Shown here in pieces: positions 33,580-50,012 of a stretch of 64,000 nt of DNA. Both the position numbers and the translations under genes were made by a program. Under the pieces are notes generated by a model that saw only the letters and a list, made by a program, of their open reading frames with translations, searched no databases and had not been told where the DNA came from. This DNA comes from Zygaena filipendulae. Taxonomy: Eukaryota; Arthropoda; Insecta; Lepidoptera; Zygaenidae. How positions within the stretch are numbered: position 1 is the stretch's first letter; each line of letters opens with the position of its first letter. Where the stretch lies: the NCBI GenBank assembly GCA_907165275.2, contig OU015650.1, positions 8,152,001-8,216,000 on the forward strand, in the 5' to 3' direction.

Positions 33580-33845
33580 TAGTCCGTTTTGTAGATTATT
33601 AAAAAATATTGGACACGTATTTTTTCTTTTTTTACGTAATCAAAAAATAACGGCGATATATTGAGTTGACATTTCGCGTGACGTCACTATTCTGACAGTT
33701 TGTATGGCGGTTTTGCGGTTAGTGACGTCACGACCTCCTCATCCTAAACTTTAATGCGCTTTATCTCTGTATATTTTAATTTATTTAAAAAAGAAAATAA
33801 TACGTGGCTATTGTTTTTTTTATTTTCTAACTGACGGACAAATTA
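33580..33845. mobile_element. AGTCCGT-ended MITE with TGACGTCA motifs, copy 1
   Basis: The ends are AGTCCGTTTTGTAGA and, inverted, GTCCGTCAGTTAGAAAA. The centre has two inverted TGACGTCAC words separated by about 50 bp. Related copies are at 43207-43688 (interrupted by another MITE) and 47892-48127. No ORF is present. Confidence 0.6.
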
Positions 33846-35640
33846 GAATTTTGATTTTCAATAGTAGTCAACATCCCTATTTAAGTATGTTTTATAGTAA
33901 ATGGTTCATGGTCGGCATTGAAAATAAGGATCGTGGGACTACTGCGAACTACTACGGCTTTTGCTGAGTGGCGGCCATTTTAGTACCTTGTCTATTTAAA
34001 ATTAATTAAGTTTGTGTTTAATTTTAGTGCCAAATAAACTTCAATTCTATTCTATTAATTTGCTTTTGGAAAGCATCATTTGGTGAAGTGGAACTGATAG
34101 TTAAGATAACAGATGGCCAACAGAAATACTCAATAATAAGTATTTCATGGTTAGCCGTTAAATTGCATGATTGAACTGTGTCGAGTTACTTCCAAAAGTA
34201 AAAATTTCAGAAAACTATATGTTGACTGTATGCACCTAGTTTCTTTTGCCTTCCTTGAAAGAGGTAAATGTTTCCTAAAAAATAAGTGACGTAATATGTT
34301 AAACGTTGCTGTGATTCGTTGCGTTACGTTCCGTTTCACAAAATTTTTAGTTGAATATTTTGAAAACTATTGATAATTTTTTAGTAAATCTTTTATGAAA
34401 ATGCTTTTCTAATAGGATCTATTTTTTAAATATTGACACAATTTCTTATTATAAATTTCATGAAAGTACCCTATAGACATTACAAACCGACCCACTTAAA
34501 AATGAGAAATAAACAGATGAAACAAAAAAACATAAAAATGCACTACACTGAAAAGCGAAAAATAATACGAATTTAATATAAAAATGAACTTTATAATATG
34601 TATTAATAGTATGTGCTACCTACAGATCGATTCGAATTTGATGCCAAGCCCGCTCGTGTCTGCCTGCTTACTGTAGTGCATGTTTATGGTTTTAAAGTAA
34701 GATTATACAAAATTATGAAAATTATACAATCAACTTATGTTTTGTATAATTTTGTTATTATTCTTGTATTATTTTGATAAATTGTTAATTTTATGCTCTT
34801 AGTTTTATTATTATTTAGAATAGTATGCAGATTTTCATTCGCTGTTTGTTTTCCTAAACAAATAAATAAATAATAAAAAAAAATCGATTTTTCCATAAAA
34901 ATCGATTATCCCTTCCAAATTAAATCGATTTTCCATAATCGATTAGTATTGAGATGAGAAAAATCGATTATTAAAAATCGATTTTTTCTCACTAATGCGC
35001 TTATTACACTTTGCAATTTCAGAGCACCAATTTAGGGCTCTAAATCGGATACAATGGGCATGGCAATAGCCACAATTTTTTAAAATAACATCAACAATAC
35101 ATTTGAGGTTAGAATCAACAACTACCTTTTACCCGACCTAAAAGTGTAGTTTGCAAATAAATAAGCATAGAAATATCGCTATCAGTCCGAAAAAATGCCT
35201 AGGTCAAAACTGGTCAAAACGACAAAGGAAATCCAAAATAGAATAGTAAGTGAAGAGAGATATGTGCGTGATTGCCGGGTTTCATGTCAATTGTTAATAA
35301 AAAAAAAAATAACAATGACGGTGCCTGGTGCGGTTCGATGACCACAGATTAAGTAACTTGTCGAGGACAAATGACGTTCCGTTATACGCAATAGAACAAA
35401 ATGCTTATACTTACTATGAACCTACATAATTATTTTTTATGACAAGAATGCACTCACAGTTGTTGATTTGATGCCTATATACTTATCAAGTAAAACTTTA
35501 TATTGATATCTTTTTTTGTGGCTATTTATAGAGATACTTTTTGTGTTTTTTAAGATCTTAAAAAATAAGGGTATTTTTCATATATATATCATATATGGAC
35601 ACCATTGTTTCGTCTCGAGTACGATTTGGCCATCCTTCTT
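33846..35640. repeat. Intergenic repeats between RpL13 and pAbp, part 1
   Basis: 33985-34060 is a LINE/SINE-like tail ending in TTCTATTCTATT. 34150-34475 is a degraded copy of the GGGTACTTGCATGAA family. 34480-34530 is part of the 'accgacccacttaaaaatgag' repeat. 34880-34995 is an ATCGATT-rich element. 35003-35055 carries 'cgcttattacactttgcaat', a MITE end found several times in the window. No coding exon is supported. Confidence 0.45.
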
Positions 35641-36028
35641 TTTTAAGTAAATCTTTCACGATAACGCTTTTCTAAGGCTCTATTTTTGAAATATTAATAC
35701 AATTTCTTTTAATAAATTTCATGCAAGTACACTATTGTACCCTATGGTACAATTTAGTGTAGTGTGTTACTCGCTCTCTCTCTCTCACTCACCGACCCTA
35801 AATTGTATCCGATTTAGAGCACTAAATTGGTGTTCTGAAATTGCAAGGTGTAATAAGCCATAGATTTAGAATTTTTTTCTAAATCTATGGTAATAAGCCA
35901 TAGATTTAGAATTTTTTTTGCTACGCAAAAGCGCTTAAGTCACATCCCTCAGGTTAACTCCGGACCCGTGTATATCTTTGGATATGTATCCGGAAGCGAA
36001 GTTGTTACAACTCCTTGACTACTATTAA
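35641..36028. repeat. MITE fragments
   Basis: 35641-35735 is the end of a GGGTACTTGCATGAA-family copy. 35754-35865 carries 'ttagtgtagtgtgttactcg' and the inverted 'tgaaattgcaaggtgtaata', partner to 35003-35055; the two together may be the ends of one split element. A direct repeat of 'taataagccatagatttaga' follows at about 35850-35920. Confidence 0.5.
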
Positions 36029-36029
36029 A

Positions 36030-36521
36030 TGCTACGTTCACACGCGCGCCGTGCAGCCCGGCGGGCTGCCTGGCGGGCTGCGCGGCATGCAGCCCGTCCC
36101 GGGCCGGCGGACATTCAAGCTGTTTACACGCACGCCGTCGTGTCAGTCAGTGCCAGAATGGCGAGCAGCGAGGATCTCGGTGTTGTTGCTGCCATATCCT
36201 TTGGCTTAACTTATTTTTATTGGAAAAAGGAACAAAATTATGAACGATTGTAATATCCGATCGTAGCGACTTTCTTAGCAACGTTGAATGAAGATCCACT
36301 CGTCGCGAAAGCGCGGGACAGACTGACTGCCCGCGCGCGTGTAAACAGTCACCGGGCGCCCGCACATTCATCCTTTGAACTTTGCCAAAAAACCGACACT
36401 TGCCCGATTCGCGGCATTCACGTTCACAGGCGCGTTCACGGGCTCGGGCGTACCGTTTACACGCTCGTGAATGTGAATGTGCACGTTGAATGTCGAGTTG
36501 AACGCACGCGTGTGAACTTAC
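36030..36521. mobile_element. GC-rich Harbinger-like non-autonomous element with transposase N-terminal remnant
   Basis: The ends are GTTCACACGCGCG (36033) and its near inverse CGCGTGTGAAC (36521). Flanks are not a clean duplication. At 36157 a short ORF reads MASSEDLGVVAAISFGLTYF then YWKKEQNYERL and stops. In my reading this resembles the N-terminus of insect Harbinger transposases (acidic start, hydrophobic stretch, basic run). That likeness is from memory and needs a search. The GC-rich arms create several overlapping false ORFs. Confidence 0.5.
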
Positions 36522-38453
36522 CATAACATATTCCATATCCAACCAACTCCGTCCACTCCGAGTCCAACCGAGCGCCGAGCGGAAGGAGTTGGAAGCGGCC
36601 GCGACATATCCCATATCCAACCAACTCCGGTAACTCTAGTCCAACCACCGTCAATGGTCACGGGGTATGGATTAATGCCACGGATGACATCCAAAATGAC
36701 CGTCAATTTGGAGCTTAACAGTTGTCTGTTTTATTATCTCCGGGCTCAGAACAATAATAGTCTCCGGACTTTCCGGGTCCGGACGTCCGGATTCAAAATA
36801 AATCTGTGTCAATATTCTACTTTAAAAAATCAAATGTAATTGTAATGTTAATTGATTTTCCTTCATACTTTATCAAATTAAATAGTTGATAAGAAATTAG
36901 GAATATTAAAAAAAAAGAAACAATTATTTACAGTAATTGTACTTGACTATTTTTTAAATTAAATTTGGATTACCTAATAAAACTATAGAATACTAAAAAT
37001 ATAAACGAAATTGTCATTTTTATTTTATGTGGCTCCTTATAAAGATTACTACAGTCAATTTATTTTTCTCTTATAAGTCCGCAGTCGTGACTTGTATAGG
37101 TACTTAACTACGGCGGCCGGCCAGTGCAGCGGCTGCGGCCATTTCAACTCCTTCCACTCGGCTCCACTCGGTTCATGCCTCATTCCGTCTACGCTCATGG
37201 AGTATGACTGGAGAGTGCATCGGAGCATTTTTGTTCTAAAGCGCTTATTACATTTTGCAATTTCAAGGCAACAATCTAGGGCGTTAAATCGGAAGCGAGT
37301 GATTACACTACACTAAATTGGACTGCCAATTCGGAAGTGTTGTCACTTTTCACCAGATCTGGCGAAATTTTGGTGATTTGGTCAAGAACTTTACAATTTG
37401 TCCGACACCAATTTAGGAAATCGAAAGGTTTAATCGAAGTCGGCGGGGAGAGAGGTCAGCAAAGATCATATAATCACTACGTGTTTTGCTAGGTGCGATC
37501 TGGGTGCGATTGGCTGACGCAAAGTTAACCATTTTTTAGGGCTGAAAAAACAGTAAAGTATCGATATCGAGTATCGACTATCTTTTTACTTTTTGTTGGT
37601 AAAAATAAGGCCATACTGTTCCGGGTGTAATAGTACTCTTAAAGGACATGTATCCATGGCCGTTTAACAAATTAGAAAAAAAATTGTGGTAGTACTTTCA
37701 GCTTAGGGATTAGTCTGCGATGCAAATATTACGGGTTCGATTGTGAAATATATACAGGTGATAAAATTACAAATAAATAAAATTGAAGTATGTTTGTAAT
37801 TTCAAATTAACAGCTTTTTACTAAATGCATACGAAAGTATATACGAGACTTAAATATTTTTTTTTTTTATTTTTCTCTGTTTGTCTGTCTGTTTGTTCCG
37901 GCTAATCTCTGAAATGTGACACAGTTTTAAATATCAAAATTTCGTGAGGTAATATCTCGAAAATGGTGCATCGTAGCTTAAAAATAACAAATTTTGACCC
38001 TTCCGTAAACCCCCACATTCAAAAGAAGTATTATATTAAAAAAAAATCATTTGACTGATGATTTTACTCTCGTTAAGTTAAGTTGACTTGAAACAATCGT
38101 AACGGAGGCTAAAATATTCATTACTAGCTGTTCCCGTGGTTTCAGCCGCGGAAATTTCGGAGTTCCTGCGGGAATTCCGGGATAAAAAGTACCCTATGTT
38201 CTTCTCTGTACTTCTGCAACGTGTGTACATTTGATGATGACGGACAGTTATTTTCGCATTTATAATATTAGTAGGGATTAATTATTTCGTCTGAGGTAAG
38301 AACTTAGAAAAGTATATTTTTTAACTGTTATGTCAATAATACACTGGTAACTTTAATATTATATTTTCGCTGAAATTAAAACAGTAGCAATACGACAAAA
38401 AATATTTCATTACTATAACTTAAAATTTTGTTTTTCGATTAGGTCGATTTAGG
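36522..38453. repeat. Intergenic repeats between RpL13 and pAbp, part 2
   Basis: 36530-36640 holds two copies of 'catatccaaccaactccg'. 37110-37180 has 'gcggccatttcaactccttc', possibly the other end of the same element. 37240-37320 holds both 'cgcttattacattttgcaat' and 'gtgattacactacactaaat' MITE ends. 38120-38280 is an RTE-type tail. A lone 'tttcgtctgag' at 38285-38295 matches P-like termini seen elsewhere. No gene is seen. Confidence 0.45.
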
Positions 38454-39272
38454 CATAGCTGGGCACCGTTAATCAAATAGTTAACTTCGTTAATCGTTAA
38501 TCCGCTACAAAAAAAGTTAGCTTCGTTAAACGTTAAAGCGTTACATTTCGGAAGAATTAACGCAAGTTAACGTTAATCGTTAATCCGTTAAAATGTGTAA
38601 AATTGCATTTTTATATCGTTGCGTTAGTGAACTAATATAAACATGTTGGTTTAGGTTCTGGAAGTTAACAGGTTAGGAACAAAATAAAATCTCAAATGTG
38701 GCCATGGATTCTCATTAAGACCGCTGAAATCCGATTCCATGTCTTCCATGATATGGTTTTACTACCTACACTGCACAGTACACTTTTTCTACCTAACAAA
38801 ATTACACTGCACTCTTCTTTAACAACACGCAAATGATCACTGACAGTAATTTATATTTATAATAACAAACGAAACACTCGTCATTTGAAGCCGGCGCTAA
38901 AAGTACTGGAACGATTGAAGTTTGAAAGAAACTCAAACTCATCTCTTCGCAATTCATTTCTCACTCACACGCGCCGGCAAAATATATCAAGTTTTGTTTT
39001 TGTTTCACTCGCTGGCACGCGCCACCCGGCAGCCAGCACTTGTCGTTTCATATTCATACTAAACTTGTCTGAACCTGTTTTTCACGCCATGCCGCGGTGC
39101 TGTGCGGTAAATAGTTGGCATTGGATTAACGATTAACGGACTTCTGTATGTTAACGGAAGTTAACGTGTCCGTTAACATTTTTAAAAGTTAACTTAAAAG
39201 TTAATCCGTTAATCAAAATGTTAACTTCGTTAATTAACGATTAACGGATTAACGAGTTAATGCCCAGCTATG
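38454..39272. mobile_element. hAT-like non-autonomous element upstream of pAbp
   Basis: The terminal inverted repeats are CATAGCTGGGCA and TGCCCAGCTATG, flanked by a perfect 8-bp duplication GATTTAGG (38446-38453 and 39273-39280). Both subterminal regions consist of many degenerate 'gttaacg' and 'cgttaatc' words. The middle holds an ORF of 83 codons (38885) with no recognisable domain. The 8-bp duplication and short inverted ends fit the hAT superfamily. Length is 819 bp. Confidence 0.85.
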
Positions 39273-39599
39273 GATTTAGGTAAATTGTTCCGATGCGGAC
39301 AGCATTAACGGAGAAGGAAAGAGACTGCTAACGTTCATATCCGCGTATCAGAAAGAGACTACATGAAAGACATCAACGGAAGCGTCTCAGATATTGGGAA
39401 TTTTAAATTTATTTTTGTGTTTATTCAAATTGTAAAAATGGGGTGGAAAATCGCTTCCCTGTGAAATGTTATGCCATCTTTTGAGTAACTAGAAGTAGCA
39501 GTGCACTTCCCATGCTATTTAATTGCACAACTAAGCATTGTTTTTAGTTTTTTTAGTATTTAAAACGAGAGCGCGTGACGTGCGTTCGTAACCATCGAA

Positions 39600-39760
39600 A
39601 CAACTCGAATGTATGGATGTGAAAAAAAATCTCACCAATGCATTTCGATGTAAATGACTTCAGAAGAAGAGAAATACCACTGAATCGGCTGTATGAACTT
39701 AGCTTCCTTTGCCTTCCCCATTGGGGTAAATTTAAAAAAAAATAGGTTATTGGTCATCTT
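39600..39760 (+). repeat. Promoter-proximal repeat shared with the Nmt and RpL13 upstream regions
   Basis: The core reads 'accaatgcatttcgatgtaa', 'cttcagaagaa', 'tgaacttagcttcctttgcc' and 'ttccccattggggtaaattt'. Matching cores occur at 51890-52010 (before Nmt), inside 32703-33330 (before RpL13), inside 27955-28592, and partly at 50590-50720. Here it ends about 150 bp before the presumed pAbp start site. Confidence 0.6.
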
Positions 39761-39894
39761 TGGTCAATTATTTTCGTATTTTCGTGTCTCATCGACGTAG
39801 CAAAGTTGTCAGTTGTCACTTCTTTTGTTGTCAAATCCGTCACATCGCTACAAATTTCTAGCGTCACAATTTTATATTCGCCATCTTGTGTTCT

Positions 39895-45753
<5,859 letters not shown>

Positions 45754-45843
45754 TTATTATTTTAATTCATTTTAATAATATTTTTTTTAGACATCCATTA
45801 ATCACACGAAATAATCGCTACTAATACCTATACATATTTTATT

Positions 45844-45849
45844 AATAAA
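45844..45849 (+). terminator. pAbp proximal polyadenylation signal (AATAAA)
   Basis: AATAAA lies about 90 bp after the stop codon (45751-45753). A second AATAAA occurs near 46734, so longer 3' UTRs are possible. Confidence 0.55.
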
Positions 45850-47580
45850 CATCTTATTTGTAACGATTTTGATGATTGACCGCATAGAAGAAACCATTGA
45901 CTTACGATTTCTATTCAATTAGAGGATTGCAAATGTTTCCTTGATTCGTGATTCTGAGACAAGCGGCAATCATTTTCAAATTGGCCTGTGATCATTCTGT
46001 GATTGATGATGTCACTACATAAGAATATGTTTTTAATTTGCTTTAATGTGTTTTTATTTTATACTCCCGCTCATAAAAAAAGTATAATACATATACCTAT
46101 TTAAATAAAAATTGAAAAATAAAAAATGCGGGTAATACAATCCAAAATATCAGACTTGGAAGTGCATTTCCGCAAAGAAAAATAATGCAACAAAACATTC
46201 TTTATAATGTACTTGATACTCGTAGTTGTGGCTTTTTACATTGACACGAATTGGATTTAGTTTAATTGCTTTTTTCTTTTGAAGTGGAGAACTTTAATTT
46301 TAATCAGATTACATTGACTACCATGGATTGTAAACTTGGTCCCAAATTGTAACTGATTTACTATATATTTACCTACCTTTGTAATTTGTTACAATATACA
46401 TTATGTGAAATATAATTTTGTTATTATTTTTATAATTCATTAAGGGTTTGTTCTCACTTGTTCGATTTAGTAGGTTCATAGTATGTACTAGGTAGATAGT
46501 TCCTGTACTTATACAAATGGATGTAACAATACAATATACCTACTTTAGTACACCAAATTTTTTTTTAAATAGGGGCATTTCATATGAAGCGGACAGGAAA
46601 AAAAAACCTTTCATTATCACTGTCAAACAATTTGCACTACTTACTAGTGCGACATGCATGTACATTGTACATGGTCTTGTAGGAACCACTAAATACTATT
46701 GTTAAATTATTTGCATTAGTAAGGATACCTAGTAAATAAAACAAAGCCTGATTTTAACAAAACTATTCCTTTGTGTCTGTATTACCAATTATAATAAAAA
46801 CTCTTTGATATAATTTGTATCAAATTATATAATAATCAAAGTCAGTATAGATAAGCAATAGGAATCTCAAAACATGTTACGCACAAAGTAATCAAATCTC
46901 TGAAGCTAAAGTTAAGCTTGAACAGTATATCTTATGAGAACAATACAGTAATCACAATTATTATTACAAGCATTAAATAGAGTCAAAACTGTCTACCAAT
47001 ACTTAACTTTCGATGTTATAATGTCTTCCATCTAGGAAATCACCAGCACCATTGACTCGATCCTTTGTTGCTGCCATTATATAAACATGTTCTCCCGCGC
47101 GTTTTTCCCGCTATCTCAAATAACATTTTATTTACTCTACAGTCTATGAACTCACAATGTTGCCAGTTATTAAATATGAATTGGCCATGGAAATACAATT
47201 TAAATCACTTTAATAAACATTGGTATAATTATTTAAATTAAGAATCACAATACATAGCATAAGAACCATAATAATATTTATCAATTTTAATATATTAGTA
47301 CAGAATACCTAAATCACTATTCACACTATATTCCAAATTTCAGCCTGATTGTTTTAGCCATTCCCGAGAAAAAGGGTCTTGAGAAACCAACAAACGTACA
47401 AGAAAGTCATATGAGGCGGAACCCTTGACCCCTTTTTTAGTTTTTGGTACGTAACCCTAAAAATAACAAGTAATAAACCCTAAATTGTCAGAGCTAAAAC
47501 TCGCTTAAATACAATGATACATGTGATTACACTTCATATATCGCTATGTAACTGACATAAATTAGTATAAAGCATCACAC
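45850..47580 (+). other. pAbp extended 3' region and intergenic DNA
   Basis: AT-rich with no coding exon. A second AATAAA lies near 46734. 'gcgacatgcatgtaca' occurs at about 46650 and again at 47730, beside the MITE at 47584. 47100-47400 has no recognised element beyond short AT-rich words. Confidence 0.4.
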
Positions 47581-47583
47581 TCA

Positions 47584-47725
47584 TGCTACTGCTCCACCTG
47601 CGTTAACGTTAACGTTGATGTTAATGTCTAACGTGGTAATGTTAGTAAGTTAACGCGTTAAAATGTTGGCCACATCTAAATTAGCGCACTAATTTAGGCG
47701 TTAACACGCAGGTGGAGCAGTAGCA
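47584..47725. mobile_element. 142-bp MITE with TCA duplication
   Basis: The terminal inverted repeats TGCTACTGCTCCACCTGCG and their exact inverse are flanked by TCA on both sides (47581-47583, 47726-47728). The interior repeats 'gttaacgtt' words, like the ends of the hAT-like element at 38454. Confidence 0.7.
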
Positions 47726-47891
47726 TCAGTGCGACATGCATGTACATAAATTTACCTATCTTCCTAAGTAATTGAGATTCCACTATGAAACTTTTAGTGT
47801 ATTATAAATATACTTAAGGCTATATTTTGGTGTAAAAAAAAATTGATCGAATTGGGTATTCTCCAAGGTATGAAAATCAAAATTCTAATTA

Positions 47892-48127
47892 GTCCGTCAG
47901 TTAGAAAATAAAAAAATAATAGAATGAAAATGAACATAGATAAAGCGCATTAAAGTTTAGGGTGGTGGGCTCGTGACGTCAATATTCATTATAAGCGCCA
48001 TACAAACATAACCGAGTTGTGACGTCACGCGAAATTTCAACTCAATGTATCTCTGTTAATTTTTGATTACGTAAAAAAAGAAAAAATACGTGTCCAATAT
48101 TTTTTACTAATCTACACGACGGACTAA
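47892..48127. mobile_element. AGTCCGT-ended MITE with TGACGTCA motifs, copy 3
   Basis: Inverted relative to 33580-33845. It starts AGTCCGTCAGTTAGAAAA and ends CTACACGACGGACT, with two TGACGTCA-type words in inverted positions inside. Flanking TTA/AAA are not a clean duplication. Confidence 0.6.
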
Positions 48128-48740
48128 ATAGTACATTGTTATCCTAGGGGTGAAAGTAATGTCATACTAATAGTCTTTCTAAATAAGTCTTTCTCCCGAG
48201 GATAACACTGTGCTTTTCATTACGAATGCAAGGAAAGTCAAAATAAAAATAGGAATTAGCTAAAGAAAAAATGAGTGAAGATCGGATAGTCGCTTGACAC
48301 TTTCCCACTTATTTCTTTTTCTTTGGCCGGCTAGCTATTCAGCCAGTATTTTTTATTTACATTGTGGCGACCTAAAAAAAAAATTTTCTTTAATTATTAA
48401 GTATTAATTAAAGAAAATAAAAAAACATAAATAGGAATTAGCTTAAGAAAAAGTGAGTGAATTTTATTTTAATTAATACTTACTTAAACTTTACGTTATT
48501 TCAATTTTACATCGCGCTGGCTGTATAGAAAGTTGAAACATGGTTCAATAGAAATGTGAAAATAGACCTAGTTTGTTTTTTTCAAAAATAATTTCTTTAT
48601 CACCTATACAAAACGCCAAGTTTAATAGTTTTTGTATTTTGTCCCCATTCGAAAAACTAAATCTTAAACATCAGAATTTTGATTATGATTATTTTTCAAG
48701 GGCCCATAAGTTTAAAAATAGACATCGTAGAAGAATTAAA

Positions 48741-49113
48741 ACCGACTTCCAAAAACACAAAACTAAAAAACTAAAAATAAAAAGCTAAAAATAACAAAAT
48801 ACCGATTTAATCCCAAAGACAAAAACACACGTAATATTATTATTGATTTGTGCTACCAGGCTACCACTGATCGGTATGAAGTCGGTGACAAGCCCGCTGG
48901 TGTCTGCCCACTTGGGTTGTTCTGCTCACGAAGAGCTGGAGGCGGGAGTCGACTTAGCCCATCTTCCCCCTCCATATTTAACTTGTCACCGACTTCATAC
49001 CGATCAGTGGTAGCACAAACCAATAATAATATTACGCGTGTTTTTGTCTTTGGGATTAAATCGGTATTTTATTTTTAGCTTTTTATTTTTAGTTTTGTGT
49101 TTTTGGAAGTCGC
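48741..49113. mobile_element. Palindromic element of the 'ccgacttccaaaaac' family
   Basis: Arms of about 165 bp: CCGACTTCCAAAAACACAAA at 48742, inverted at about 49112. The centre is GC-richer ('gctggtgtctgcccacttgg'). 49113-49195 continues as the inverse of 19570-19680, so this is a rearranged family member. Confidence 0.6.
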
Positions 49114-49194
49114 TTTTAATTTTTTTGTTAAAATTTTGTTTATTTCTCGCTTTTAAGTGACTTAGTTCGTAATTTCTCTAAGTTACAATAGCCT

Positions 49195-50012
49195 AATGTC
49201 AACTGCTCATCACCTTTCGAGTCGAGTCTTTATTAGCCAAAATCTCGGAATGGGGCCGACTGAACTTGGTCCAGTTCAACCCTAAAAAGACACAAGTTTG
49301 CGCGTTTACCGCTAAGAAGTCCCCATTTGTCGTATCTCCCCGTTTTGAGAGCACTCCCCTGACTGCCTCAACCAGTATCGGAATACTTGGCGTCGACATA
49401 TCGAGCGACGTTCAATTTCGTAGTCATTTGGAAGGGAAGGCCAAATTGGCCTCTAAGAAGCTTGGTGTGCTCAGTAAGGCGAGAAAATACTTCATGCCGG
49501 CCCATCGCCTGCAGCTTTATAAGGCGCAAATTCGGCCACACATGGAGTATTGTTCTCACCTCTGGGCGGGAGCTCCCTAGTACCAGCTCCTTCCATTTGA
49601 CCGTATCCAACGTAGAGCAGCTCGAATCTTCGATGACAAGGCTATTTCTGATCGGCTTGATCCTTTGGCGTTACGTAGAGATGTTGGTTCACTCAGCATC
49701 TTCTACCGCATCTATCATGGGGAGTGTTCAGAGGAACTGTTCGGATTAATCCCGGCTGCTGAGTTTCGTCACCGGACATCGCGTCAAAAATACCACGCAT
49801 ACCATCTTGATGTCTGGAAATCCACAACTGCGCGATTTCTCAGACACTTTCTGGGAACCTTCAAAAAACGAGCCTACTCCTTTCTTAAAGGCCGGCAACG
49901 CACCTGCATGCCTTCTGGTGTTGCAGATGTCTATGGGCGGCGGTAATCACTTATCATCAGGTGTGCCACCTGCCCGTTTGCCCCCTATTCCATAAAAAAA
50001 AAGGAGGGATTT
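49195..50012 (+). pseudogene. CR1-type LINE 3' fragment with one nonsense codon
   Basis: 5'-truncated reverse transcriptase C-terminus in a single frame from about 49217 to 49946: SEWGRLNLVQFNPKKTQ, IGILGVDISSDVQFRSHLEG, RPHMEYCSHLWAGAP, then RIQRRAARIFDD, DVGSLSIFYRIYHGECSEEL and HPYHL-like 'HAYHLDVW'. A TAG stop at 49578-49580 interrupts it where the frame otherwise continues. The 3' end 'cacttatcatcaggtgtgcc' ... 'cgtttgccccctattcc' plus A-run is typical of lepidopteran CR1 elements. It is close to intact over this part, so relatively young. Confidence 0.8.

Noticed and set aside
36029..36620. Several overlapping ORFs of 60-157 codons on both strands
   Set aside because: High GC in a MITE removes stop codons in many frames. 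Apart from the short MASSED ORF none has recognisable features.
37690..37760. tRNA-like word 'gggttcgattgtg'
   Set aside because: No acceptor stem, D-arm or anticodon arm could be folded around it.
38885..39136. 83-codon ORF inside the hAT-like element
   Set aside because: No transposase motif, no similar ORF elsewhere in the window, and it lies in sequence bounded by transposon ends.
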